The notes beneath the pieces are model-generated. The model was not told where the DNA came from, made no database searches, and saw only the letters and a program-made list of their open reading frames with translations. Below, one piece after another: positions 55,583 through 64,000 of a stretch of 64,000 nucleotides of DNA. The position numbers and the translations under genes were made by a program. Numbering within the stretch: position 1 is the first letter of the stretch; each line of letters begins with the position of its first letter. Origin of the DNA: Aalborgiella sp963841045 (GTDB taxonomy: Bacteria > Pseudomonadota > Gammaproteobacteria > Burkholderiales > Burkholderiaceae_C). The stretch spans positions 306,498 through 370,497 of the forward strand of contig CAWJBD010000003.1 of the NCBI GenBank assembly GCA_963841045.1, written 5' to 3'.

Positions 55583-56950
55583 TTACCTAGCGGCTTTCCT
55601 GGTGGGTTTCCTAGTGAGTGGGTTGCCTTGGAGATTGGCAGGTGCTTTTGCCGCATCAGTAGATGGCGTTGATGCCGATGTTGGGGCAGAGGGTGGATTG
55701 CTTGGTGCACCACCTGCGCCTGGTCTACCCCCACCCGAACCACCTGCTCCAGCACCTCTACCCAATTCAATAACTTTCACAGCAGTACCATCTTTTTGAA
55801 CACGTTGTTGCCCTGCGGTCACCACTTCATCGCCTTCGCTCAAACCTTCCAAAATCTCAACCTTGCCCGGTTTGCGAATACCCACTTTCACCTCAACACG
55901 TTGGGTTATCTTGCTGCCTTTTTCTGCACCTTCAACAAGCTTGATGACAAACTGTTTATTCCCTTGCGGAACGATGGCTTCTTCAGGTATGACCTTGGCA
56001 TTGTCGCGTTCACCAAACACCGTATTCACCCTTGCAAACATGCCCGGACGCAACTGAAACTGGCGATTGTCAATACACGCCCTTACACCCACTGAACGCC
56101 CGTTGGCATCGACCAATGGGTCAATCGCCTGAATGACGGCTGTGAATTTTCTTCCAGGTAAAGCGTCTAAATCAATTTGTGCTTTTTGGCCTTTCTTGAT
56201 TTTGTTTTGCAAACGCTCGGGTAAGCGGTAATCGACAAAAACCGCCGCAATGTCTTCGATGTTGACAATATCACCGCCATCTTTCAAATAGTCACCCACA
56301 TTCACTGCGCGAATACCAGTCATGCCATCGAATGGCGCTTTGAGGCTCAAACGTGCAACTGTGGCTTGCGCCAAGGCCAATTTGGCTTGCGCCACTTCCA
56401 TGTTGGCTGCGCTTTCGTCTAATGATCGCTTGCTGACAAAGTTTTGCGCCACCAACTCTTGATTGCGTTTGTGATTGGCTTGCGCAATCGATAACTCGGC
56501 TTGGCTTTGTTTCATTTGTGCCAATGGCAGTTGGTCGTCAAACTGCACCAGCAATTGTCCCTTGCGTACACGATCGCCATCTTTGAAATTCAATGCTGTG
56601 ATACGACCACTCACCTCTGGGCGTAACATCACACCTTGCCGCGACTTTAAACTGCCTACCGCTTGCGTTTCGTCTGTCAGTTTGATGATTTCAACTTTTG
56701 CGGATTCAACATTGGGGGCTCTTGCTGCCGGTGCTGCACCTGCTGCGTTGGATGAACCCGATGCTCCAGAGGAAGCTGAATTACCCGACTGTCCACCACC
56801 AGAATTGCTTGCGCCAGCACTTGCTGCGGATGGTGTAACGGCACTGGCTTGTTCGCTTTGTGCAGGCTTATTTTGGTACCACCATGCTGCGCCCGATGCC
56901 GCAGCGATTCCTAGAATGGCGACCAAGGGATACAATTTTTTAGAAGTCAT
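55583..56950 (-). CDS. RND efflux periplasmic adaptor (membrane fusion protein)
   Basis: 455 residues. The N-terminal membrane anchor is followed by a Ser/Gly/Ala-rich stretch (to about residue 75), the barrel-sandwich domain (TQAVGSLKSRQGVMLRPEVSGRITAL and GVMLRPEV near residue 100), a helical hairpin (residues 140-200), a beta-barrel (FVDYRLPERLQNKIKKGQKAQ) and a long C-terminal tail rich in Gly, Pro, Ser and Lys. It bridges the inner-membrane pump to an outer-membrane channel. The gap of 108 bases to the pump gene contains a second frame rich in Gly/Pro that would overlap the pump start, so the true C-terminus may extend through an unseen frameshift near 55630. Confidence 0.88.
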   Translation of the reverse strand: MTSKKLYPLVAILGIAAASGAAWWYQNKPAQSEQASAVTPSAASAGASNSGGGQSGNSASSGASGSSNAAGAAPAARAPNVESAKVEIIKLTDETQAVGSLKSRQGVMLRPEVSGRITALNFKDGDRVRKGQLLVQFDDQLPLAQMKQSQAELSIAQANHKRNQELVAQNFVSKRSLDESAANMEVAQAKLALAQATVARLSLKAPFDGMTGIRAVNVGDYLKDGGDIVNIEDIAAVFVDYRLPERLQNKIKKGQKAQIDLDALPGRKFTAVIQAIDPLVDANGRSVGVRACIDNRQFQLRPGMFARVNTVFGERDNAKVIPEEAIVPQGNKQFVIKLVEGAEKGSKITQRVEVKVGIRKPGKVEILEGLSEGDEVVTAGQQRVQKDGTAVKVIELGRGAGAGGSGGGRPGAGGAPSNPPSAPTSASTPSTDAAKAPANLQGNPLTRKPTRKAAR

Positions 56951-57039
56951 GCGTTTGTCTCGTGAAAATTATTGTTTGTTGTTAATCGTTTAGCTTCAAA
57001 AATCAGAAAATAAAGTGTATCCAGCAAGCAAAATTGCGC

Positions 57040-57120
57040 TATCCAGTGAGACCCTACTTTACATGCACTTTACATAGTTCTCAGATCGACGCCATCATTT
57101 GTTCTACCCCTCGATTGGCG
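57040..57120. other. Compositional break, likely assembly junction
   Basis: Left of about 57,060 the DNA is AT-moderate (for example ACTTTACATGCACTTTACAT). Right of it GC-rich codons dominate. The MBL gene on the right loses its family C-terminus here: after PIHVVLG it reads ANRGVEQMMASI where related proteins continue with a Gly-Phe-His-type segment. No tRNA, repeat or recombinase marks the border. Confidence 0.7.
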
Positions 57121-57762
57121 CCGAGGACCACGTGGATCGGCTTGCCGGTCGTCTTCTTGACCTGCTCCAGCATCGGCACGATGCCGGGGTGGGCGCAGCC
57201 GACCACGACCACGAGACCGCGCGGCGTGTCGACGAGGAGCGCCTGCTCCCACGCCTCGTCGATCGACACCACACCCGTCGCGGACCGCTTCCTCGAGGAG
57301 AACTGCATCGGTGCCGCGATGGCGATGCCGTCGAAGAGCGACATCGACTTCTCCACGGCCACCGGCACCAGCCCCGCCGCAGTGAAGCGCCGCCATGGTC
57401 TGGCCGTAGGGCGCGAAGCTGTGCGGCGTGTAGACGTTCGTGCCCTTGGGTGCGGCCAGCCCGCCGGCTCCCTCGGTGTGGTCGCCGTGAAAGTGCGAGA
57501 TGACGACGGCCTGGATGCGGCTCGCGTCCACCTTGAGCACCGCGAGGTTGTCCCGGAGCACCGCCGGGTCGCCTCCGGTGTCGAACAGCACCGTCCTGCC
57601 GTGGGCCTCGACCAGGGCCGCGAACCCCCAGGCGGCCCTGAGGCCTCGCGTGGCGGCCGTGTTGTCGTACAGGATCGTGATGCGCGCGGCCGGATCGCCG
57701 GCCACGGCGGGCGCGGCGAAGGCGACTACGAGCAACGAGGCTGACAGGAGTCGGCAGGACAT
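57081..57762 (-). CDS. MBL-fold metallo-hydrolase, frameshifted and truncated
   Basis: The start ATG at 57762 gives a signal peptide (MSCRLLSASLLVVAFAAPAVAG) and a metallo-beta-lactamase domain with LFDTGGDPAVLRDNL and ISHFHGDHTEGAGGL (HxHxDH zinc site). Near 57390 the frame shifts; the continuation reads VPVAVEKSMSLFDGIAIAAPMQF and GLVVVVGCAHPGIVPMLEQVKK before ending at a non-native tail. The pattern fits the RFA-P-synthase-like MBL group secreted to the periplasm. It is cut off at the compositional junction. High-GC codon use, unlike everything to the left. Confidence 0.72.
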
Positions 57763-58022
57763 GAGGGTCTCCTCTTTCAGGGTATACGACCGTCGGGCCC
57801 GCCAGTTCCGCGAAATCCGGCGTGACGGTCGCCCCTCGCTCGGAGGGAGGTGCGCTCCCCACCCATACCCGCAGGCGTGGGCACCGGTGCGCCGCCCGGC
57901 CCGGCGTGGTCCCCCGGTCCCCTCCCGCCACGTCGTGCCAACAACGCTGGCGCTACCTCTCCACACTGGCCCGCACGATCCCGGGCGGCGCCAGCCGGTC
58001 GTGCTCGCCGTATACTCCATTC

Positions 58023-58348
58023 ATGCAGCCGGTGACCCATCGAGAGGCCGAGGCACGCGGGCTGGCCCTCCACGCGGAGGTGGCCCGCCGGGTGCGCTCC
58101 GAGCCGGAGCTGGTGGCACAGGCGCGTCGCCGGCTCGAGGGGTGGGTCGAGCGCGGCGCCCTCGCGCGGCCGTGGGCCCAGGCCTGGGCGGATGTGCTGG
58201 CGAAGCCGGTCGACGAGATCATCGCCGTCCTCACCGATCCCGGCGAGTGGGCGTGCAGCCTCCGGCAGAGCTCCGCCGTTTGCCGGCGCCCTCGACCCCC
58301 GCACCCGATGGGCGATCCTGCGCCGCGTGCAGGGAGAGGTCGTCATGA
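58023..58348 (+). CDS. Antitoxin-like protein, frameshifted, with remnant of a partner gene
   Basis: From ATG 58023 about 80 residues (REAEARGLALHAEVARRVR, LARPWAQAWADVLAKPVDEIIAVLTDPGEWA) then, after a shift near 58260, SPFAGALDPRTRWAILRRV. From memory this matches small proteins encoded just before DUF6036-type nucleotidyltransferases, whose sequences begin MRRAELDH or MRRAELEH. An ATG at 58345 here begins exactly MRRAELDH but no longer protein follows. So this may be the first half of a toxin-antitoxin-like pair with a truncated partner. Family assignment from recall only. Confidence 0.4.
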
Positions 58349-58530
58349 GGCGGGCCGAGCTTGACCACCCGGCGGGCTCGCCGAGCACCACATCAGGTCG
58401 GAGAAGGCGCGACTCTTCTGGACGTCGTACACATTTGGTCCACCACACCTGGCACGATCAGACGATCGGTTGCAGTGCCAAGCGTGGTGGACCAGACACC
58501 CGCTTCAACTCCCGCGGCCGGCACCCCGGC

Positions 58531-59996
58531 TCATCGTCCGGGGTGCCGCGCCCGCCCGTTACTTCGTGGCCGCTCCGGCTTCGTCAGCTTGGCCAGCGCG
58601 TCCTTGCCGCTCGTGCTCTTGGGGTTGAGGGTGAGCGACTTCTCGTACAACTTGATCGCCTTCTCGGTGTGCCCAGCCTTGAGAACGGCCTCGGCCAGGC
58701 TGTCATAGACGTTCCACGAGTCGGGGTACAGCTTGGCGTTGAGCTTGAACATGGTGATTGCCTGGTCGACCTTGCCGTCGCCGAGGAAGCGGTACCCCTT
58801 CGTGTTGATCTCGGCCTCGCTGAAGAAGAACTGGCCCTGCTTCTTGTCGCGGTCGTCCAGCACGGCCCGGACATCCGCCTCGCTGGCGCCCGAGTTGACG
58901 AGCGCGAACAGCTTCTCCGCGGCGGACTGCTGCTTGGTCACGCCCTTCCAGATCTCGTTGATCGTGCTGGAGTTGTTGCGGGCCGAGCAACCGGGGCTCT
59001 TGGCCAGGTCGGGGAACCGGTCCTCGAGCTTGTAGTCCGCCTGAACCTCGGCCAGGCTCTTGCCGTCCTTGATCTCCTGGTTGACCCCGTCCCAGAGCGC
59101 TCGCACATAGTTGACCCTGGCCTCGGCGCCCTTGAGCGACAGCTCGCCGTTCCAGTGGCCGGGCACCAGCAGCTTGATGCGGTTCTTCTGGGCCAGAATC
59201 AGATCCCAGTTGGCGAGCCACGTCGGGAAGTCGTGGGCAATCCCGTCCCGGGCCCCGAACGAGGCCAGGCACCCCGGCGTCTCGTTGAGCCAGGTGTCGG
59301 CCATCGTGTCGCCGGTCAGCAGCAGGCCCTGCTCCGGGACGAGAATCGCGATGTCGCTCGAGGAGTGCATCCCACCGATGAAGTACATGTCGAAGGTGGT
59401 GTCGCCCATGCGCATGGTGTGGCGGTCGGCGAACGTCTTGGTGGGCGGGACCAGCTTGATGCCGGCCTTCTGGGCCTCCAGGTTCAGGCGATGGAAGGTC
59501 ACGTGTTCCTTCAGCTTGGCTGCCTCCACCGAGCCCGCGTCGAGCTTGGCCAGCTTCTCCTCCGAGGCCTGGATTGCCTTGGAGAGCCACTCCGTCACCC
59601 GCTGGGCGTCGGCCGACCTGGCGGCCATGGCCGGACCGACCTTCTCGTGGCCAACGATCGTGCAGTCCTCGTAGATCGCATTGCCGCCGGTGTGATCGCC
59701 ATGCTCGTGGGTGTTGATCAGCACCTTGAAGTCGGTGCGACGGAGGCGCGGGCGATGACCTTGCGCAGCTCGGCGTCCACCTTCGGCACGCCGATGGTGT
59801 CGACGACCACGATGCCCTGGGACGTCGCGAATGCCACCGGGGCAGTCGACGAGATGTGGTCGCCGACCCAGACGCGGATCACCTTCGGGGTGAGCCTCTT
59901 GACGTGCAGGGGCAACCCCGCGACCGTCTCGGCGGCGCCCCATGAAGCAGCCGTCAGCCCAAGCACTGCGGTAATGAGCCACACTGTCCTTCTCAC
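58531..59996 (-). CDS. MBL-fold hydrolase with C-terminal TPR repeats, frameshifted
   Basis: The N-terminal part in one frame (from a GTG near 59996): signal peptide WLITAVLGLTAASWGAAETVAG, then VKRLTPKVIRVWVGDHISSTAPVAFATSQGIVVVDTIGVPK. After a shift near 59745 the rest reads FKVLINTHEHGDHTGGNAIY (zinc HxHxDH), YFIGGMHSSSDIAI, LLLTGDTMADTWLNE, LVPGHWN, and two TPR-like helices at the C-terminus (RFLGDGKVDQAITMFKLNAKLYP). Looks like a secreted class B-type lactamase relative with a protein-interaction tail. Start and exact join uncertain. Confidence 0.72.
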
Positions 59997-60688
59997 TGTC
60001 GTCCTCCTCGCTGCGCGAATCGCGCGGTATGACCGCTGGGAGTCACGGCCGGCCTCCTGGGAGTGGTTGAGCTCGGCGTTCACACCCCCTCTACGGCAGC
60101 CGGGAGAATCGGGTTGCTCGTTTGTTACAAGTCGTTACAGATCTGGACATCCTTGTCACGTGTGGCCTCGTGTAGACGCATAGGGGCACGTTGTCGAATG
60201 CTGTTGATGGTGCAAACACTCCAATCCGCCCTGACCGGGTAACGTGGATCAGCGCCAGACCCCTCGTCCACGGCGTCCTGCGACTGACCAACATCGACTC
60301 CACCGTCTTCCGTACCAGGGAAGTGGGAAGCGTTCGCCAGGTCTCGGATGGTCCGGGCAGGGTGGTCAGCCGTACCTGGACACCGGGGAGAGACGGTGGG
60401 GCCAGCCGCGATATCGCGTTGGGAGTGCCGGCCACCGCTCGCCGCGTCGGGCCCAGGTGCAGCTCGAACGGTGCGGCGGACCGGATACCGCAACGTTCCG
60501 TCGGCCACCCGTCGATCCTGCGCGCGATGACACGAGTGCATCGATCCTCTAGACTCCAGCCCTGCGCCGGCGGGTCCGCGCACCTCGAGATCTGCACGAG
60601 CGGCAGCGGTTGATGCAAGGCTGGATGACGCAGCCACTCGGAACGCCTTCTCGACTCCGGTCGCGACCGGCCAATGGAGGTTCTTGTG
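59997..60688. other. No confident gene in about 690 bases
   Basis: The high-GC stretch between the TPR-MBL gene and the next gene has open frames on both strands, but none shows a signal peptide, known motif or natural amino-acid composition. No repeats, hairpin terminators or tRNAs were seen. It may hold promoters of the divergent genes or a decayed gene. Confidence 0.4.
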
Positions 60689-61437
60689 GTGACGAGAGTT
60701 GGTGCCGTTATCCCCGTCCTCTTGCTTTGCTGCTTCGCCTTGGGCGCGGCGACCGCGACTGCGGGGTCGTACTACAAGGAGATCCAGAGTGGAGTGGCCA
60801 ACCCGATCCCGGACAAGGAGTTCAAGAAGCTCGAGTCGGCTGCGGTCAAGGACTTCACCAACCCCGAGGCCCGCGACAGCTCGTGCTGGCCTTCGCTCCC
60901 ACCTCGGAGAAGGTCTGGGCAATCATCTACGGGGAGGCATTCTGTCTCATGGTTCGATCCGAGGAGCAGCGCCGCGACATGGGCTCCCGGCTCTTCTCCA
61001 CGTACGATGCGACGCTCGTCATGACAGAGAAAGGGGCATCGGTCTCGATGTGCACCGGAGGGACCCCCTCCGCGAGCGGTGTCCCGTTCGAGTCACAGTA
61101 CGAGATGTCCTTCCTGATGGGCTCGATGCCATTCGTCATGAAGGGAAACCTCAAACCGCTGACGATTCCAACCCTCGCTCAGATCCGCGAGCAGCAGCTC
61201 CGGGGCTGGAAGGAAACGGGCCTGCCGGAGACGGAGCTCGTCAAGTGGCTCGGACAGGTTGTCGCGGCCGGTCACTTCGAGGCCTACAACTACTGGCTCT
61301 TCCAGGATGCGCGCCCACAGGAGTTCGAGACCTGGAAGGCATCCAGCCCCTCACTGCTCGCACCCTGGCTCGAGTGGTTCCAGTCGCACCCATTTCAGCC
61401 CGACAAGCCGGACTTCCACCGGATCTACCCCAGGTGA
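60689..61437 (+). CDS. Hypothetical secreted protein, frameshifted
   Basis: From GTG 60689: TRVGAVIPVLLLCCFALGAATATA is a signal peptide, then YYKEIQSGVANPIPDKEFKKLE. Near 60885 the frame shifts and continues LVLAFAPTSEKVWAIIYGEAFCLMVRSEEQRRDMGS, with ESQYEMSFLMGSMPFVMKG, GWKETGLPETELVKWLGQVV and AYNYWLF, ending HPFQPDKPDFHRIYPR. One base missing or two extra restores a protein of about 249 residues. No family recognised; the export signal suggests a periplasmic location. Confidence 0.6.
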
Positions 61438-61556
61438 TGCCCACCGATGCCACGTCACCCGGAAGGGCTGGCCGCCGTGGGGCTCCACCGAACTCATGCA
61501 GGGCGTGAGCGAGGTGTTCTGCTACGGTACTGCCGTGGTCGTGCAGGCCGGGTAGC

Positions 61557-62042
61557 GTGATTTCGACCCTCGTCCTCCTGGCTGCACCCATCCTCGCGCC
61601 GCCTGCCGGCGCACCTTCACCGTGCGCGGACCGCGGGTCGATCGTCCTCGTGCTCACCGTGCCCCACGAGCTGCACCTGTGCCTGAACGGGCTGGTGGTC
61701 AAGAGCTTCCCCGTGGAGCTTGGCCGGGGCGGGGTCGGCAAGACCCGCCAGGGGGACGAGAAGGTGCCGCTCGGCGCGTACCCGCTGGGCCGCGGCCGGC
61801 CCTCGACCTACTTTCACACCTTCATCCCGGTGGACTACCCCACGGCGGCCCAGCGGCGCGCCGGCTACACCGGCGGCACCATCGGCATCCACGGTCCGCT
61901 GCAGATCCCGCCGGGCACCGACCTGGTCCGCCCCACCGGCGACTGGACCCTCGGCTGCATCGCCCTCCCGACCGAGTCCGCCGTCGATGAGGTCGCCCGC
62001 TGGATCCGCGCCGAGGGCGTCACGCGCATCGTCATCGAGTGA
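61557..62042 (+). CDS. L,D-transpeptidase family protein (YkuD)
   Basis: 161 residues from GTG 61557 (signal peptide of about 20 residues). The YkuD domain: ELHLCLNGLVVKSFPVELGRGGVGKTRQGDEKVPLG, then TIGIHGPLQIPPGT and DWTLGCIALPTESAVDEV. The His and Cys match the catalytic HG..GC pair, with TLGC where SHGC is usual. Such enzymes form 3-3 crosslinks or attach proteins to peptidoglycan in the periplasm. The only gene in the high-GC part without a frameshift. Confidence 0.85.
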   Translation: MISTLVLLAAPILAPPAGAPSPCADRGSIVLVLTVPHELHLCLNGLVVKSFPVELGRGGVGKTRQGDEKVPLGAYPLGRGRPSTYFHTFIPVDYPTAAQRRAGYTGGTIGIHGPLQIPPGTDLVRPTGDWTLGCIALPTESAVDEVARWIRAEGVTRIVIE

Positions 62043-62196
62043 CCGCATGTGCCTCCCGTGAGGGGGGCAGTGGCAATGCACTGCGCGGTGGGTTTCCGGC
62101 ACTAGGTCTTCAAGTGTGGACACGCCTGGACGACCTGCCCCTCGCCCGGTTCGAGTTCCATCCTGTAGCGAGTTTCGTCAATAACGCTGGACGTGG

Positions 62197-62233
62197 TACT
62201 CATCCTCATCTACTCATCCTCATCCTCATCTCA
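62197..62233. repeat. Short tandem repeat of TCATCC units
   Basis: TACTCATCCTCATC occurs twice in a row (62197-62224) and further CTCATC units follow to 62233. It encodes the last residues MRMRMSR of the HEAT-repeat protein on the minus strand. Confidence 0.8.
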
Positions 62234-63709
62234 GGTCCCTGGTGGCGACACCTGCGTGAGCTCTGGCGGAAATCGGTGGTACTTCGCTCAGCTCTCTCTC
62301 GCTGGCGACGTGGCGGGGTGGCGCGCCGAGGGTTCTCGACCGTAGGCGCCGGTACCGGCTCGACTGGGTCGCTCAAGCTCACGCTGCCGGCCACGGGCTC
62401 GGCGAGTGTCACCGCGCCGGCCTCGCGATCGGCAGCCAGAGCGAGTTGGCCCGGCAACGCACCCGGGAGTCGGCCCTGGATCGCAGCAACGGCAGCCAGC
62501 GCGTCGCGGCGCAGCCCGAGCTCCAGGAGATGCTCGGACGCGAGCTTGAGGAGGGGCGGGATCGACGCCACGGTACCTACCGAGCCCAGGGCGCGGGCGG
62601 CTGCTGCCCTGACTTCCGGTACTCTGTGCTCGAGTGCTTTCAGGACAAGGTTCTCGTACTCACTGGCACCCGACCGTCCCACCACCCCGAGAACGTCTAC
62701 AGCTCTCTCCCAATCCTGACCTGGGCGGAGTACGGCGGCCAGTACCCACAGCACGTGGGCCGAGAGGTTGTTGCGCAGCCTGGTCAGAAGCGCTTCGAGG
62801 AAGTCCGGCGTCGAGCACTGCAGTGCCGTGGGCAGCCGCTCGAGGGCCAGCGACTCAGGGAGACGATCGCCCAGCAGCCGTGCGGCTTCCGCGGCGACCT
62901 TCAGGGGTGTGGACTTCGACCTGACGAGGCCCAGCAGTGCCGTTTCTCCCTCGGGCCCGAGATGTTGGGCCGCGAGCAGACGGATCTCGGGGGACTTGTC
63001 GGAGCGGCAGGCATGGAGCAAGGCACTCCGGGTCGCCGGGTGGGCGGGGTCGGACGTCACGAGCAGATCGAGGCAGCGCGCCCTGAATCCATCCTTCGGG
63101 TCACCTCGCGCATTCTCGGCCAGGCCCTCGACGGTGTCGAGAGGGCGGGTGAGCACCCGCACCAGAGCCAGGAGCTCGGCGAGCCTCCCCGACGATCGAA
63201 CCCGCATCGACCAGCCGCTTCCGGAACCGTATCCGGACGCGACCGCCCTGGACTCCTCCCTCCCTTTCCACGATCCGCAGCAGGGCCTCCCGCGTCCTTG
63301 CGCTGAGCCTCGCCATCAGGGTGGCCTCCGCGCCTCGCACCAGCACCACTTGGTCGAAGGCGGCGTCCCCCGTGATGATGTCCACGCCCTGGAAGAGCCT
63401 GCCGATCTCGCTGCCCAACCCCTCCCCCACGAGCACCACGTCGGGTGGGATGCGACCACCCGTGTCCACCTCGAAAACTGTTTGCCGTTCGTTCTGGGTG
63501 TCGAAACCCTCCGCGATTCGGAGCCCAAACCCGTCAAGTTCACCTTGGAGAGACAGGCGCAGGATCCCACGCACGGAGTCGGCGGCAAGCCCGAGGCGCG
63601 CGGCGGCGGCTCGAAAAGCGGTGCGGGCCTTCCGTATGGACAGCCGAGCTTCGACGAGCCGCCCCGTCACCATCAGGAGAAGTAGGGCCGCAAGGAACAG
63701 GAGCTTCAT
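62206..63709 (-). CDS. HEAT-repeat protein with N-terminal signal, frameshifted
   Basis: From ATG 63709: MKLLFLAALLLLMVTGRLVEARLSIRKAR (membrane anchor or signal), a domain with TVFEVDTGGRIPPDVVLVGEGLG, then after a shift near 63195 RSSGRLAELLALVRVL and several HEAT-like helical repeats (SPEIRLLAAQHLGPEGETALLGLV, VPEVRAAAARALGSVGTVASIPPLLKLASEH). The C-terminus is a basic low-complexity tail. One base extra explains the shift; about 500 residues in all. Function unknown; HEAT arrays bind proteins. Confidence 0.65.
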
Positions 63710-63879
63710 CGTCGCCTTACGTACCACATCCACACTTGTCGACACAACGCAGGCGGCACGCGTGGCCGCAGCACGGCAGGGCTCCACGGAGCAGGGGAGC
63801 GTTGAACCCGGTGCCATGCAATGTCGACTGCCTGTGATACCTGGTTTCCATCCTGGCCACAATGGGTAGTGTGGGATAC

Positions 63880-63901
63880 CAGGTACCTATCAGGTACCTA
63901 T
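63880..63901. repeat. 11-bp tandem duplication
   Basis: CAGGTACCTAT occurs twice in a row; KpnI-type palindrome GGTACC in each unit. Too short to name. Confidence 0.7.
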
Positions 63902-64000
63902 CAGGGAAGGTCCGCCAGGGGGACGAGGAGGTGCCGCTTTCCGATTCGGTGCTTTCGGGAGCGCCGGACCTGCAACGTCTCTGCTACCGACACCTCTCCG
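63902..64000 (+). pseudogene. Fragment similar to the L,D-transpeptidase gene
   Basis: Positions 63907-63938 match 61740-61771 at 29 of 32 bases, corresponding to KVRQGDEEVPL against KTRQGDEKVPL of the YkuD protein; after that the sequences diverge. No upstream start or catalytic motif is visible before the window ends, so it may be the edge of a second copy or a decayed fragment. Confidence 0.5.

Noticed and set aside
55462..55770. Separate Gly/Pro-rich ORF at the end of the adaptor gene
   Set aside because: More likely the continuation or a shadow of the adaptor's low-complexity tail; mentioned only as a possible frameshift.
58192..60183. A 663-codon open frame on the plus strand in the high-GC region
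   Set aside because: It runs antisense to the TPR-MBL gene, whose motifs (HEHGDH, GHWN) are clear; high GC makes long false frames common.
60091..60618. Possible gene between the MBL-TPR and hypothetical genes
   Set aside because: Open frames on both strands have unnatural composition and no motif or start signal.
57060..64000. High-GC stretch as a horizontally acquired island
   Set aside because: No integrase, transposase, tRNA or flanking repeat is present, and a gene is cut at the border; a chimeric assembly is simpler, though not proven.

Overview
The window holds two unlike pieces of DNA. From 1 to about 57,060 it is a compact, roughly 50% GC, gene-dense bacterial chromosome of beta-proteobacterial type (Burkholderiales, most like Comamonadaceae). 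The basis is gene content and order: rsmB followed by a DUF4390 gene and ntrYX, lolCD, phaM, a phosphoglycerate-mutase-like gene before recJ, tctBA, and a DUF3422 gene. From about 57,070 to 64,000 GC content and codon use jump to a very high-GC style. Gene density falls and five of the six genes are broken by frameshifts. This right-hand piece looks like another organism's DNA joined by a chimeric assembly, though a foreign island cannot be excluded.

Layout, left piece. 0-2.2 kb: end of a radical SAM gene carrying an in-frame GC-rich repeat, then a creatininase-family gene. 2.2-3.1 kb: what looks like one solitary integron gene cassette (a permuted NlpC/P60-type hydrolase plus attC) in chromosomal DNA. 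3.1-10.7 kb: GIY-YIG gene, lipid kinase, and an amino-acid export/aminotransferase operon divergent from a MocR regulator. 10.7-13.5 kb: AT-rich pair (sulfatase-fold transferase, lipid methyltransferase) abutting the 3' end of tRNA-Arg. 13.5-20.5 kb: SDR, EamA, hydrolase, DUF3422, tctAB and a spermidine-synthase-like gene. 20.6-35 kb: htpG with a sigma-32-like promoter, DUF4149, envelope proteins, srkA, a K+ channel, a GMC oxidoreductase, a NodIJ-like ABC exporter, a CDF transporter, FAH and MarC. 35-44.4 kb: phaM, tgt, tRNA-Phe, ntrXY-DUF4390-rsmB-lolD-lolC. 44.4-47.9 kb: lipoprotein, PGM-like gene, recJ. 47.9-52.2 kb: SDR, SRPBCC, GT2, acyltransferase and halogenase-like gene, resembling the tailoring part of an aryl-polyene-type cluster without its synthase core. 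52.3-57 kb: RND efflux pump.

The most interesting signal is a dispersed element of about 57 bp. It has a conserved core and a right-hand hairpin, and occurs nine times in 43 kb. Four copies sit inside protein genes without breaking the frame, one forms a protein C-terminus, one overlaps a stop codon and three are intergenic. It behaves like the Rickettsia palindromic elements that insert into genes. A second, GC-rich repeat also sits in frame inside a protein gene. The integron cassette is the second notable item.

At least seven conserved genes on the left and five on the right carry single frameshifts. This suggests residual indel errors of a long-read assembly rather than real decay, and reading frames at those points should be treated with caution.
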